From: an uncultured Acidimicrobiaceae bacterium
GTDB lineage: Bacteria > Actinomycetota > Acidimicrobiia > Acidimicrobiales > Microtrichaceae
NCBI GenBank assembly: GCA_937868025.1
Contig: CALMLJ010000271.1
Coordinates: 1 to 13,138, forward strand
Direction: 5' to 3'
Length of the DNA: 13,138 nucleotides
Shown here: positions 1 through 5,639 of the stretch, piece after piece
Layout of the letters: the number at the start of each line of letters is the position of its first letter
How positions within the stretch are numbered: the first letter of the stretch is position 1
Notes under the pieces: generated by a model
What the model was told of the DNA's origin: nothing
Databases searched by the model: none
The model's input: only the letters and a program-made list of their open reading frames with translations
Program-made: the position numbers and the translations under genes

Positions 1-48
1 CGGATCGAGGATTGGCCGGAAGGCCACGGGGACTGGAACCATCGTGCC

Positions 49-576
49 ATGTCCCAGGACGCGCTACATCGCGATCTGCTCCGGCGATCCGCCGAGGGCG
101 ACCGGATCGCACTGGGTCGCCTCGTCGAACAGACGACCCCCGATGTCTGGCGCCTGTGCACCTCACTCGGTTCGGCCGGCGAGATCGACGATCTCGTGCA
201 GGAGACCTACCTCCGGATGATCCGTTCGATGCCGGGGTACCGTGGCGATGCCCCGGTGCGGTTGTGGATTCTGGCGATCGCACGGAACGTGTGCGCCGAC
301 CACGTTCGACGGCGACAGCGCCAACGGCGGCTGATCGGCCGGCTGACTGAACGGTACGTCTCCGACTCAGTTCCACCGCCGCCCGACCCACATCCCTGGC
401 TCGACGACCTGTCGCCCGAGCGCCGCGAGGCGTTTGTGCTCACCCAGGTGCTCGACCTGTCCTACGAGGACGCTGCGAGCATCGCCGGCTGTCCGGTGGG
501 GACGATCCGCTCCCGGGTCCACCGGGCGCGGGAAGACCTGACCAACGCTGTCCGTCACGAGGCGCGCTCGGGCTGA
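49..576 (+). CDS. SigC-like ECF RNA polymerase sigma factor, copy 1
   Basis: This 175-residue protein is an extracytoplasmic-function sigma factor that should direct RNA polymerase to a small promoter set. Sigma region 2 spans roughly residues 10-85, with PDVWRLC, the DDLVQETYLR core-binding segment and IARNVCADHVRRR. Region 4 spans roughly 115-168, with LSYEDAASIAGCPVGTIRSR as the helix-turn-helix that reads the -35 element. The domain set is the minimal two-domain ECF form without extra C-terminal domain. The GCPVGTIRSR and VWRLC signatures resemble Mycobacterium SigC (recalled, not searched). The ATG at 49 has no good Shine-Dalgarno; its promoter probably lies partly outside the window. 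No anti-sigma gene is adjacent; the nearest candidate begins at 6210. A close paralogue starts at 816. The ECF assignment is very safe; the SigC subgroup is likely. Confidence 0.93.
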   Translation: MSQDALHRDLLRRSAEGDRIALGRLVEQTTPDVWRLCTSLGSAGEIDDLVQETYLRMIRSMPGYRGDAPVRLWILAIARNVCADHVRRRQRQRRLIGRLTERYVSDSVPPPPDPHPWLDDLSPERREAFVLTQVLDLSYEDAASIAGCPVGTIRSRVHRAREDLTNAVRHEARSG

Positions 577-584
577 GAAGTGGT

Positions 585-622
585 CGGGGCCACCGGGGGT
601 CACTACTCCCCCGACGGCCCCG
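585..622. terminator. Strong hairpin between the two sigma genes, probable bidirectional terminator
   Basis: CGGGGCC (585-591) pairs perfectly with GGCCCCG (616-622). After a 3-nt internal mismatch on each side, GGGGG (595-599) pairs with CCCCC (608-612), leaving an 8-nt loop. It lies 9 nt after the stop of the first sigma gene. There is no U-tract, as is common in high-GC actinobacteria. It could also end the minus-strand transcript expected from the promoter at 699-725. Confidence 0.7.
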
Positions 623-680
623 AGCACGGGTGCAAGTTCCTCGTCCCCGTTGTCCGAACCGGTGACGGTGCCACCCCCAT
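603..680 (-). CDS. Possible 25-codon small ORF downstream of the orphan ECF promoter
   Basis: A minus-strand ATG at 680 opens a 25-codon frame ending with TAG at 605-603, inside the loop of the hairpin 585-622. It begins about 18 nt after the -10 element of the promoter at 699-725. The product would hold one Cys and one His and several Thr, Pro and Gly residues. I recognise no family, and there is no clear Shine-Dalgarno. It may equally be a non-coding RNA of roughly 105 nt from about 690 to 585. The promoter match is the only real support. Confidence 0.2.
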   Translation of the reverse strand: MGVAPSPVRTTGTRNLHPCSGPSGE

Positions 681-698
681 CAGAGCGGCTACCCAGTA

Positions 699-725
699 GT
701 CGCCCCGAACGTCGGAAAAGTTCCC
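699..725 (-). promoter_or_regulatory. ECF-type promoter facing back towards sigma gene 1
   Basis: On the minus strand the -35 GGGAAC (725-720) is followed by exactly 17 bp and CGAC (702-699). This is the same architecture as the promoters of the copper genes further right. It does not face the second sigma gene. It fires into the gap and, if not stopped at the hairpin 585-622, antisense into sigma gene 1. Transcription should start near 690. Confidence 0.6.
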
Positions 726-815
726 GAGTTCATCGAGCGGCGACGATCGCCCGCCCGTTCGGCGGCGGTTCGCACGATTTGCCGAACCGGGCGACGTCGG
801 TGCAACGATGCAGTC

Positions 816-1340
816 GTGACATCGCCCGGCTCGCTTCGCCTCCTCCTGGCCGCCTCGGCCGAGGGTGACGACGTTGCGATGGCGGAGTTCGTGCGGCGGA
901 CGCAGCCGGACGTCTGGCGACTGTGCGAGGCCCTCGGGTCCACCGGCGAGGTCGAGGACCTCGTCCAGGAGACCTACCTCCAGGCGGTCCGTTCGGCCGC
1001 CGGTTTTCGGGGTGATGGATCACCGCTTGCCTGGCTGTTGTCGATCGCTCGGAACGTGTGCGCCGATCACGTGCGGCGCCGTCAACGCTCGCGCCGACTC
1101 GTCGAGCGACTCATCCCGGAGGTGGTCGACCACGTCCCCGCGGTCGATCGGAGCACTCCGCAACTGCTCGACGGCCTCGCTGCGGACCGGAGGGAGGCGT
1201 TTGCCCTCACCCAGATCGTGGGGTTGTCCTACGAGGAGGCCGCAGAAGTCATCGGCTGCCCGATCGGCACCGTCAGGTCCCGGGTCGCCCGGGCCCGCTC
1301 CGACCTTCTCGCCGCCGTCCGCCGCAGCGAGGCGATGTGA
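816..1340 (+). CDS. SigC-like ECF RNA polymerase sigma factor, copy 2
   Basis: This 174-residue ECF sigma factor is closely related to the one at 49-576. Shared blocks include PDVWRLC, DLVQETYL, IARNVCADHVRRRQR and GCPIGTVRSRV. Region 2 is at about residues 8-82 and region 4 at about 115-167. The GTG at 816 is chosen because the alignment with copy 1 begins there and no start with a Shine-Dalgarno lies nearby. A weak promoter-like pair, CCGAAC (782-787), 18 bp, then CGAT (806-809), lies just upstream and would give a leaderless message. This hints at autoregulation but is below the standard of the other sites. The stop is 4 nt from the convergent stop of the CadI-like gene. The most divergent part between the copies is the region 2-4 linker (about residues 90-115). 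Region 4, which reads the -35, is nearly the same, so overlapping promoter sets are likely. Confidence 0.92.
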   Translation: MTSPGSLRLLLAASAEGDDVAMAEFVRRTQPDVWRLCEALGSTGEVEDLVQETYLQAVRSAAGFRGDGSPLAWLLSIARNVCADHVRRRQRSRRLVERLIPEVVDHVPAVDRSTPQLLDGLAADRREAFALTQIVGLSYEEAAEVIGCPIGTVRSRVARARSDLLAAVRRSEAM

Positions 1341-1344
1341 CGTA

Positions 1345-1824
1345 TCAGCAGCACCCGCCGCTGCCGGCGTCCGACACCGCCCCGATCGAGACGGGTGCGC
1401 TGGCAGCCGGAGCGCAGCACTGGGCGTTCTCGCCGTCCGCGAGGATCGTGTTGGTCATCTGCTCGGCGTCGCCGGTCTTGACGTAGAACTCCCACGGTGC
1501 CCCGTCGGGATCACTCACCCACGTCTCGGTCTTGAGGGCGTAGCAGCACATCGTGTCGTCGATGCCGGTCGTCGCGAGACCGTCGTTCGACAGTCGGCGC
1601 TCGGCCGCCTCGACCTCATCGGCGGTCTCGACCTCGACCCCCAGATGGTTGAGCGTGCCGCCCCCCTCGCCCTCGATGAGGACCAGCTTGAGCGGAGGCT
1701 CGGCGATGGCGAAGTTGGCGTAGCCGGGCTTGCGCTTGTTGACCGGGGTGTTGAACAGCTTGGAGTAGAACTCGACGGCTGCGTCGAGATCGGAGACGTT
1801 CAGGGCAAGTTGAACTCGTGACAT
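1345..1824 (-). CDS. CadI/ArsI-type vicinal-oxygen-chelate protein (arsenic/cadmium resistance)
   Basis: This 159-residue protein belongs to the glyoxalase/dioxygenase fold family and to its CadI/ArsI branch. ArsI members cleave the C-As bond of trivalent organoarsenicals; CadI is a metal-induced relative. The N-terminal half starts VQLALNVSDLDAAVEFY, typical of the first beta-alpha-beta-beta-beta module. The branch marker is the vicinal Cys pair in DTMCCYALKTETWV, followed by DPDGAPWEFY with the metal-ligand Glu. The C-terminus carries two more Cys pairs (QCC and a terminal GGCC), giving a soft-metal-binding tail. ATG at 1824 is preceded by GAGGAG with 7-nt spacing, one of the few good Shine-Dalgarno sites here. 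It is divergent from arsR and should be derepressed by arsenite. Lyase activity rather than simple metal binding is inferred. Confidence 0.88.
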   Translation of the reverse strand: MSRVQLALNVSDLDAAVEFYSKLFNTPVNKRKPGYANFAIAEPPLKLVLIEGEGGGTLNHLGVEVETADEVEAAERRLSNDGLATTGIDDTMCCYALKTETWVSDPDGAPWEFYVKTGDAEQMTNTILADGENAQCCAPAASAPVSIGAVSDAGSGGCC

Positions 1825-1861
1825 CGGGATGCTCCTCGTGGTCGGAATCCGTTACATTGGC

Positions 1862-1913
1862 GGATGTCGATGTATTGATCATCGCGAATGCATCGATGGA
1901 TGTCAATGTATTG
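1862..1913. promoter_or_regulatory. Shared arsR/cadI operator and cadI promoter
   Basis: Two 16-bp direct repeats, GGATGTCRATGTATTG, sit at 1862-1877 and 1898-1913 with one mismatch and a 36-bp offset. Between them lie a palindrome CATCGATG (1891-1898) and an inverted pair CGATG/CATCG (1868-1872, 1880-1884). On the minus strand TTGACA (1906-1901), 17 bp and GATGAT (1883-1878) form a good sigma-A promoter for the cadI-like gene. The right repeat covers its -35 and the left repeat lies just past its -10. ArsR bound here would block it. Repression is inferred. Confidence 0.6.
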
Positions 1914-1926
1914 GGAGGAACTTCTC

Positions 1927-2292
1927 GTGCCAACCCCAGCGACCGCCAACGACACGGCCGACCGAGACGCCACCAGCACCACGCCGGCGATGTGTTGCGG
2001 TCGCCTCACCGACGAGCCCCTCACCCCCGACGAGGCCACCGACCTCGCCCACGCGTTCGCCGCGCTCGGCGATCCGATCCGCCTCCGCCTGTACAGCCTC
2101 GTGGCGTCTGCCGAGGAGATCTGCTCGTGCGATCTCATGCCGCTGCTCGACCGCTCGCAACCGACGGTGAGCCACCACACGAAGGCGCTCGCTGACGCCG
2201 GACTCATCGTGGGAGAGAAGCGGGGACGGTGGGTGTACTGGCGCGCTGTCCCCGAGGCCCGCGAGTCGTTGCGCCGCACGCTGGGCGACTGA
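1927..2292 (+). CDS. arsR: ArsR-family arsenic-responsive repressor
   Basis: This 121-residue winged-helix regulator releases DNA on binding As(III) or a similar thiophilic metal. The start is GTG 1927, preceded by GGGAGGAA (1913-1920) with 6-nt spacing. An in-frame ATG at 1888 lies inside the operator and lacks such a site. The helix-turn-helix is CDLMPLLDRSQPTVSHHTKA (about residues 69-88) and the wing is around EKRGRWVYWR. Four cysteines are present: a vicinal pair Cys23-Cys24 and Cys67/Cys69 in EEICSCDL. The combination of an N-terminal CC pair with a Cys in the recognition region resembles the Corynebacterium ArsR site. It is divergent from the CadI/ArsI gene, with no arsenite pump or arsenate reductase in the window. 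Arsenic sensing is likely; cadmium or another thiophilic metal is possible. Confidence 0.9.
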   Translation: MPTPATANDTADRDATSTTPAMCCGRLTDEPLTPDEATDLAHAFAALGDPIRLRLYSLVASAEEICSCDLMPLLDRSQPTVSHHTKALADAGLIVGEKRGRWVYWRAVPEARESLRRTLGD

Positions 2293-2345
2293 CCGCACCG
2301 CTCGCGACCCCGGGGCGCGCAGCCGACGTCGTTTCTGAGATCTCC

Positions 2346-2372
2346 GGGAACTGTCAGGCCATCCCGAGCGAC
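2346..2372 (+). promoter_or_regulatory. ECF-type promoter of the ycnI-like/PepSY operon
   Basis: GGGAAC (2346-2351), 17 bp, then CGAC (2369-2372). Transcription should begin near 2380-2382, leaving a leader of about 65 nt before ATG 2447. Unlike the three leaderless sites to the right, this one has a leader with a Shine-Dalgarno GAAAGG at 2435-2440. Confidence 0.7.
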
Positions 2373-2446
2373 TCAGTTACACGACGAACCGCGATCGGTC
2401 GCACCATCCGGACGTCACCCCCGTCTGACAGCTCGAAAGGCTCCTC

Positions 2447-3364
2447 ATGATCCGAAAGCGATCTCTTCTCATCGGCGCGTCCGCAGTGGCGGCGCTCGTC
2501 GTCTCGGCAGTTCCGGCATCGGCTCACGTCTCCCCCACGACCTACGGCACGACCTACACCGCAGGCGTCACCAACGTCTTCGCGCTGCGTGTGCCCCACT
2601 CGTGCGCCGATCCCGACACCGTGAACTCGCCCGGCGGCACGTCGCTCACCTCCAAGCTCGTCGTGACGGTTCCTGCCTCGGTGACCTCGGTGAAACCGCA
2701 GTTCATCCCCGGCTGGACGCTCTCGACCGTGAAGTCGCCGACCGGCGCCGTGACCGAGATCACCTGGCAGGCCAGCTCCGCGGCGTTCGCGATCCCCGAC
2801 ACGTCGTACATGGACTTCGGCATCCGGGCAACGCTCAACGGCGCCGCCGGCGACAAGATCAGCCTGCCGACCTACCAGTACTGCGACTTCCACGAGAACG
2901 GCACGGCCGCCACCGGCCTCGTCGACCCGTGGATCGGCGCGGATGCCCCGACCATCACCCTCGTCGGTGCCGACAAGGCCGTGAACAACCCGGCGCAGAT
3001 CGCCGAGGTGAAGTCGAAGGCATTCAGCGTCGACGCAGTCGCCGCTGACGTCGCCACGATCAAGACGTCGCTCGAGTCCACCGGCCGGCAGATCACGTTC
3101 TTGATCGCCGTCGTCAACCAGCTCGCCCTGAACCGGGGTGAGGTCGCCGCCTCCCGCTCCGCCGGCAAGGTGAACGTGAACATCGACCTGTCCGCCGTGC
3201 ACAAGGGCCGCTCGGTCGACGTGCTCCTCAACGGGGTGCGGCTCGGCAGCAAGGCGCTGAACGCCGCCGGCGACCTGTCGACGTCGTTCAAGGGCTCGGC
3301 CGGTCCGAACTCGAAGATCGACGTTGTGCTGGGCGGTACCGTCGTCGCCACCACGACGTTCTGA
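2447..3364 (+). CDS. Secreted YcnI-type (DUF1775) copper-binding protein
   Basis: This 305-residue protein has a Sec signal peptide (residues 1-26, cut after ASA), so the mature protein starts with His27 (HVSPTTYG). That is the hallmark of YcnI-type proteins, whose N-terminal His forms a monohistidine-brace Cu(II) site. The YcnI domain spans about 27-175 and contains FALRVPHSC, a Gly-Trp at 89-90, ITWQAS, YQYCDFHENG and a late Trp162. Cys53 and Cys146 could form a disulfide. About 130 further residues follow: a helical stretch near 185-232, then a beta-rich segment (240-305). No C-terminal membrane anchor is visible, whereas many actinobacterial relatives have one. It is the first gene of an operon with the PepSY-type gene, 43 nt downstream by the start I prefer. 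Copper delivery or scavenging outside the membrane is the likely role. Confidence 0.85.
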   Translation: MIRKRSLLIGASAVAALVVSAVPASAHVSPTTYGTTYTAGVTNVFALRVPHSCADPDTVNSPGGTSLTSKLVVTVPASVTSVKPQFIPGWTLSTVKSPTGAVTEITWQASSAAFAIPDTSYMDFGIRATLNGAAGDKISLPTYQYCDFHENGTAATGLVDPWIGADAPTITLVGADKAVNNPAQIAEVKSKAFSVDAVAADVATIKTSLESTGRQITFLIAVVNQLALNRGEVAASRSAGKVNVNIDLSAVHKGRSVDVLLNGVRLGSKALNAAGDLSTSFKGSAGPNSKIDVVLGGTVVATTTF

Positions 3365-3395
3365 TCCACCCGGGTTCGACCGCGAACCCGACTCC

Positions 3396-3401
3396 GAAAG
3401 G
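3396..3401 (+). promoter_or_regulatory. Shine-Dalgarno that points to an ATC start
   Basis: GAAAGG lies 6 nt before an in-frame ATC at 3408. The upstream gene of the operon has the identical GAAAGG at 2435-2440 with the same 6-nt spacing before its ATG 2447. No ATG, GTG or TTG lies in frame between the upstream stop (3364) and the first membrane segment, so this site is the best evidence for where the PepSY-type protein begins. Confidence 0.5.
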
Positions 3402-3407
3402 CCTGCC

Positions 3408-4790
3408 ATCTCCGGTACTCCCCACAGCGCCCGCAACGAACTCCGGCGGGCGCTGTGGAGGGTCCATTTCTACGCAGGCATGTTGACGATGCCCGTGTTG
3501 GTCCTGTTGGCCAACACGGGCATCGTCATGTTGTACGGCGACTCGATCACCCGCTGGCTCGACCCCGACGTGAGGTCGGTGGAGGTCGGATCGACCGAGA
3601 CGTCGCTCGACGTCCAACTGGCCGCGGTCCAGGCACGGTTCCCCACCGGCGCGGTCCGGGAGATCAAGACCGCCACGACGCCGACGTCTCCGACGGTCTT
3701 CCTGATCTCGGGCACCGAACAGGACGAGCTGGTCTTCGTCGATCCCTACGACGCACGCGTGCTCGGGTCCCGCACCACCGGCACGGGCGCCGTGCAGCTG
3801 GCGACCCGGCTCCATGCGTTCCTCGACGTCGACGCGCCCATCGTGAGCATTCCAACCGTCGCCGCCCTGTTCGACGACGGGCCCGGCACGATCCCGATCT
3901 CGCTCAGCGACGCCGCGCTCGAGATCACCGCCGGATGGGCAATCGTGCTGGTCGCCAGCGGGGTCATCCTCTGGCGACGCCCGCGGGACCGGCGCGCCCG
4001 CGGCGTGAGCAGCCGCCGATCGTTCTGGCGCCGCGCCCACGCGACCCCCGGCATCGTCCTTGCCGCCGGCCTGATGGTGTCGCTCCTGACCGGCATGTTG
4101 TGGTCGACCTACTGGGGCGCGACCTGGCGACGAATCGCCGACGCGGCGACCCCGAACCAGCCGTTCCGAGCACCCGACTCGACAATGTCGATGATGGGGA
4201 TGGACGGCGACCACGGGTCGATGGCGATGGCGCCGATCACGCTGAACACCGTCGCCGCCACCGCCGCGGAGCTGGGCCTCGACGCCGGCTACAGCATCGT
4301 CCTGCCCCGCGACGGCGCAGCCCCGGACGGTTCGCCGACCTTCGGCACGTTCGAACTCCGCGTCGACTGGCCGACACGCGTGTCACAGAACCGCAGCTAC
4401 TACATCGACCAGTTCGACGGCGCGCTGCTCTCCGTGCGCACCACCGACCAGCTCGGAGCACTCGCGACGGTCAGCGAGATCGGCAAGCAGACCCACGTCG
4501 GTGTGCAGTTCGGGGTCGTGTCGAGGGTGCTCCTCACGTTCGTCTGCCTCGCCGTCGACTGGAGCGCGATGTCGGCGCTCGCCATGTGGCTGCGGCGCCG
4601 TTCACGATCGGGAGGATTGGCGCTGCCGCGCCGCCCGGTCACCACGACGCAGGTGCGTCAGCTCCGCTCCGCAGCCGTCGTCATGGGGGTCGTCTTCCCG
4701 CTCTGGGGCGCCTCCGCGCTGGCGCTGTGGGCGCTCGACGTTGCGGTCATTCGCCGGGTCCGTCGACCGAGGCACCGGCCGGAGCGCTGA
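3408..4790 (+). CDS. PepSY-associated transmembrane protein with Met/His-rich loop
   Basis: This is a membrane protein of about 460 residues from the PepSY-associated TM family, which includes periplasm-facing proteins linked to iron and copper reduction or uptake. Visible parts are an N-terminal RALWRVHFYAGMLTMPVLVL helix, a PepSY-like soluble segment, the ITAGWAIVLVASGVILW helix, WRRAHATPGIVLAAGLMVSLLTG, a second soluble segment, and the KQTHVGVQFG helix before two final membrane segments. Before the second soluble segment a short stretch (4180-4233) encodes seven Met and one His within STMSMMGMDGDHGSMAMAP, a likely Cu(I) site. The start is unusual: the best-supported codon is ATC at 3408, 6 nt after GAAAGG. 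A TTG at 3324 inside the upstream gene is the only conventional alternative that keeps helix 1. The 3' end overlaps the convergent copC-like gene by 44 bp. It is co-transcribed with the ycnI-like gene. Family assignment is good; a Cu(II)-reductase role is inference. Confidence 0.8.
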   Translation: MSGTPHSARNELRRALWRVHFYAGMLTMPVLVLLANTGIVMLYGDSITRWLDPDVRSVEVGSTETSLDVQLAAVQARFPTGAVREIKTATTPTSPTVFLISGTEQDELVFVDPYDARVLGSRTTGTGAVQLATRLHAFLDVDAPIVSIPTVAALFDDGPGTIPISLSDAALEITAGWAIVLVASGVILWRRPRDRRARGVSSRRSFWRRAHATPGIVLAAGLMVSLLTGMLWSTYWGATWRRIADAATPNQPFRAPDSTMSMMGMDGDHGSMAMAPITLNTVAATAAELGLDAGYSIVLPRDGAAPDGSPTFGTFELRVDWPTRVSQNRSYYIDQFDGALLSVRTTDQLGALATVSEIGKQTHVGVQFGVVSRVLLTFVCLAVDWSAMSALAMWLRRRSRSGGLALPRRPVTTTQVRQLRSAAVVMGVVFPLWGASALALWALDVAVIRRVRRPRHRPER

Positions 4791-5547
4791 CCCGACGCCG
4801 CCAGAACGCAGCTCCCCCACCGACAGCGATCAGCGCCACGACGACGAGTGCGACGATCAACCCGGCCGAGCCGCCGTCGTCGTCCTTCGTCGAGGACGAC
4901 GCAATCTCGGTCACCACGATCGACGATGTCGTCGTCGAGGTCGATGTCGAGGCGGTGGTGGTCGAGGTGTCGGGCACCGCGGTCGTCTCGGCAGCGACCG
5001 CCACCGTCGTCGGGGTGGTGTCGGCAACGGCGACCGAGGTCGTCGTCGCACCGGGACGGGTCGTCGTCGTCGACCCCGATGCCGCCCGGCGGGTCGTCGG
5101 CGGGGCCGGCGCCGCGGTCGGAGCGGGTGAGGGCGCCGCCGTCGGGGCCGGAGCCGGAGCCGGAGCTGCGGTCGCGACCGGCTCCGCACCGATCCGCTGG
5201 CTGATCGTCCGGGATCCTCCGTCGGTGTTGAACGTGACCGACCACGTGCCCTCCCCGAGGTCGATCGAGCCCGACGTCCGACCCGACGAGTTCGTCGGAG
5301 ACAGCGTTGCCGAACGACTCCCGCCGGGGCCCGACGCGTTGATGACCACCCCCTGGCCGATCACGTCATGGCCGTCCTCCCAGATCATGTGCACGCTGTA
5401 GGTCACGGTCGTGCCGCTCACCGACCCCGATGCCTCGATGGTGATGTCGCCACCGTGCGCCGCCGCAGCGGACGTGATCAGGCCGACCACTGCGAGCGGG
5501 AGCGAGACGATCAGCGACAGACGAACCAGGGTCTTACGAATACTCAT
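4747..5547 (-). CDS. Membrane-anchored CopC/YtkA-like copper-binding protein
   Basis: This 266-residue protein begins at ATG 5547; longer frames extend through the promoter and are not credible. A signal peptide (1-30) ends AAA, so the mature N-terminus is His31 (HGGDITIEAS), a layout shared with CopC and YcnI. A beta-sandwich of about 90 residues follows, with two more His (53 and 60) in SVHMIWEDGHDV and a GEGTWSVTF strand, resembling YtkA/CopC-like domains. Residues about 125-225 are a Pro/Ala then Thr/Ser-rich linker. A single membrane helix (about 231-251) and an Arg-rich tail finish the protein. Its start codon lies 9 nt after a -10 CGAC, so the mRNA is predicted leaderless. The 3' end overlaps the PepSY-type gene by 44 bp. 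Cu(II) capture at the cell surface is the likely role. I cannot decide between CopC and YtkA families. Confidence 0.72.
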   Translation of the reverse strand: MSIRKTLVRLSLIVSLPLAVVGLITSAAAAHGGDITIEASGSVSGTTVTYSVHMIWEDGHDVIGQGVVINASGPGGSRSATLSPTNSSGRTSGSIDLGEGTWSVTFNTDGGSRTISQRIGAEPVATAAPAPAPAPTAAPSPAPTAAPAPPTTRRAASGSTTTTRPGATTTSVAVADTTPTTVAVAAETTAVPDTSTTTASTSTSTTTSSIVVTEIASSSTKDDDGGSAGLIVALVVVALIAVGGGAAFWRRRVSAPAGASVDGPGE

Positions 5548-5556
5548 GCCCCTCAG

Positions 5557-5583
5557 GTCGGAATCCGGGCCTCGAAAGTTCCC
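5557..5583 (-). promoter_or_regulatory. ECF-type promoter of the CopC/YtkA-like gene
   Basis: On the minus strand GGGAAC (5583-5578), 17 bp, then CGAC (5560-5557). The start codon at 5547 is 9 nt past the -10, so transcription should begin at or next to the A of ATG. It is back to back with the promoter at 5605-5631; 21 bp separate the two -35 elements. Confidence 0.72.
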
Positions 5584-5604
5584 AACGTGACGAGCGACAC
5601 CGTC

Positions 5605-5631
5605 GGGAACCCCAGAGACGTTCGCGCCGAC
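5605..5631 (+). promoter_or_regulatory. ECF-type promoter of the PCuAC-like gene
   Basis: GGGAAC (5605-5610), 17 bp, then CGAC (5628-5631). GTG 5640 is 8 nt past the -10 element and a second in-frame GTG follows at 5655. Transcription should begin near 5640, giving a leaderless or 15-nt-leader mRNA. Confidence 0.72.
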
Positions 5632-5639
5632 CACTTCCT

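Noticed and set aside
34..60. TGGAAC at 34-39 as an ECF promoter for sigma gene 1
   Set aside because: The element 17 bp further is GGAC, not CGAC, and it lies inside the gene. It cannot drive the ATG at 49.
367..627. Minus-strand 86-codon frame as the target of the orphan ECF promoter
   Set aside because: It starts within the hairpin region and is antisense to the conserved sigma gene; composition shows no protein signal.
1916..1943. AGGAAC-N18-CGAC in front of and into arsR
   Set aside because: The spacer is 18, the site starts in the Shine-Dalgarno and ends inside the coding region. It is probably coincidence.
4880..5190. Repetitive GTCGTCGTC-like stretch as a repeat array or CRISPR
   Set aside because: It is the coding sequence for the Pro/Ala and Thr/Ser-rich linker of the CopC/YtkA-like protein. 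There are no regular spacers and no cas genes.
3455..5401. A 648-codon open frame on the plus strand
   Set aside because: It is Arg/Pro/His-rich without any domain, and lies in another frame of the PepSY-type gene and opposite the CopC/YtkA-like gene. It is an artefact of high GC.
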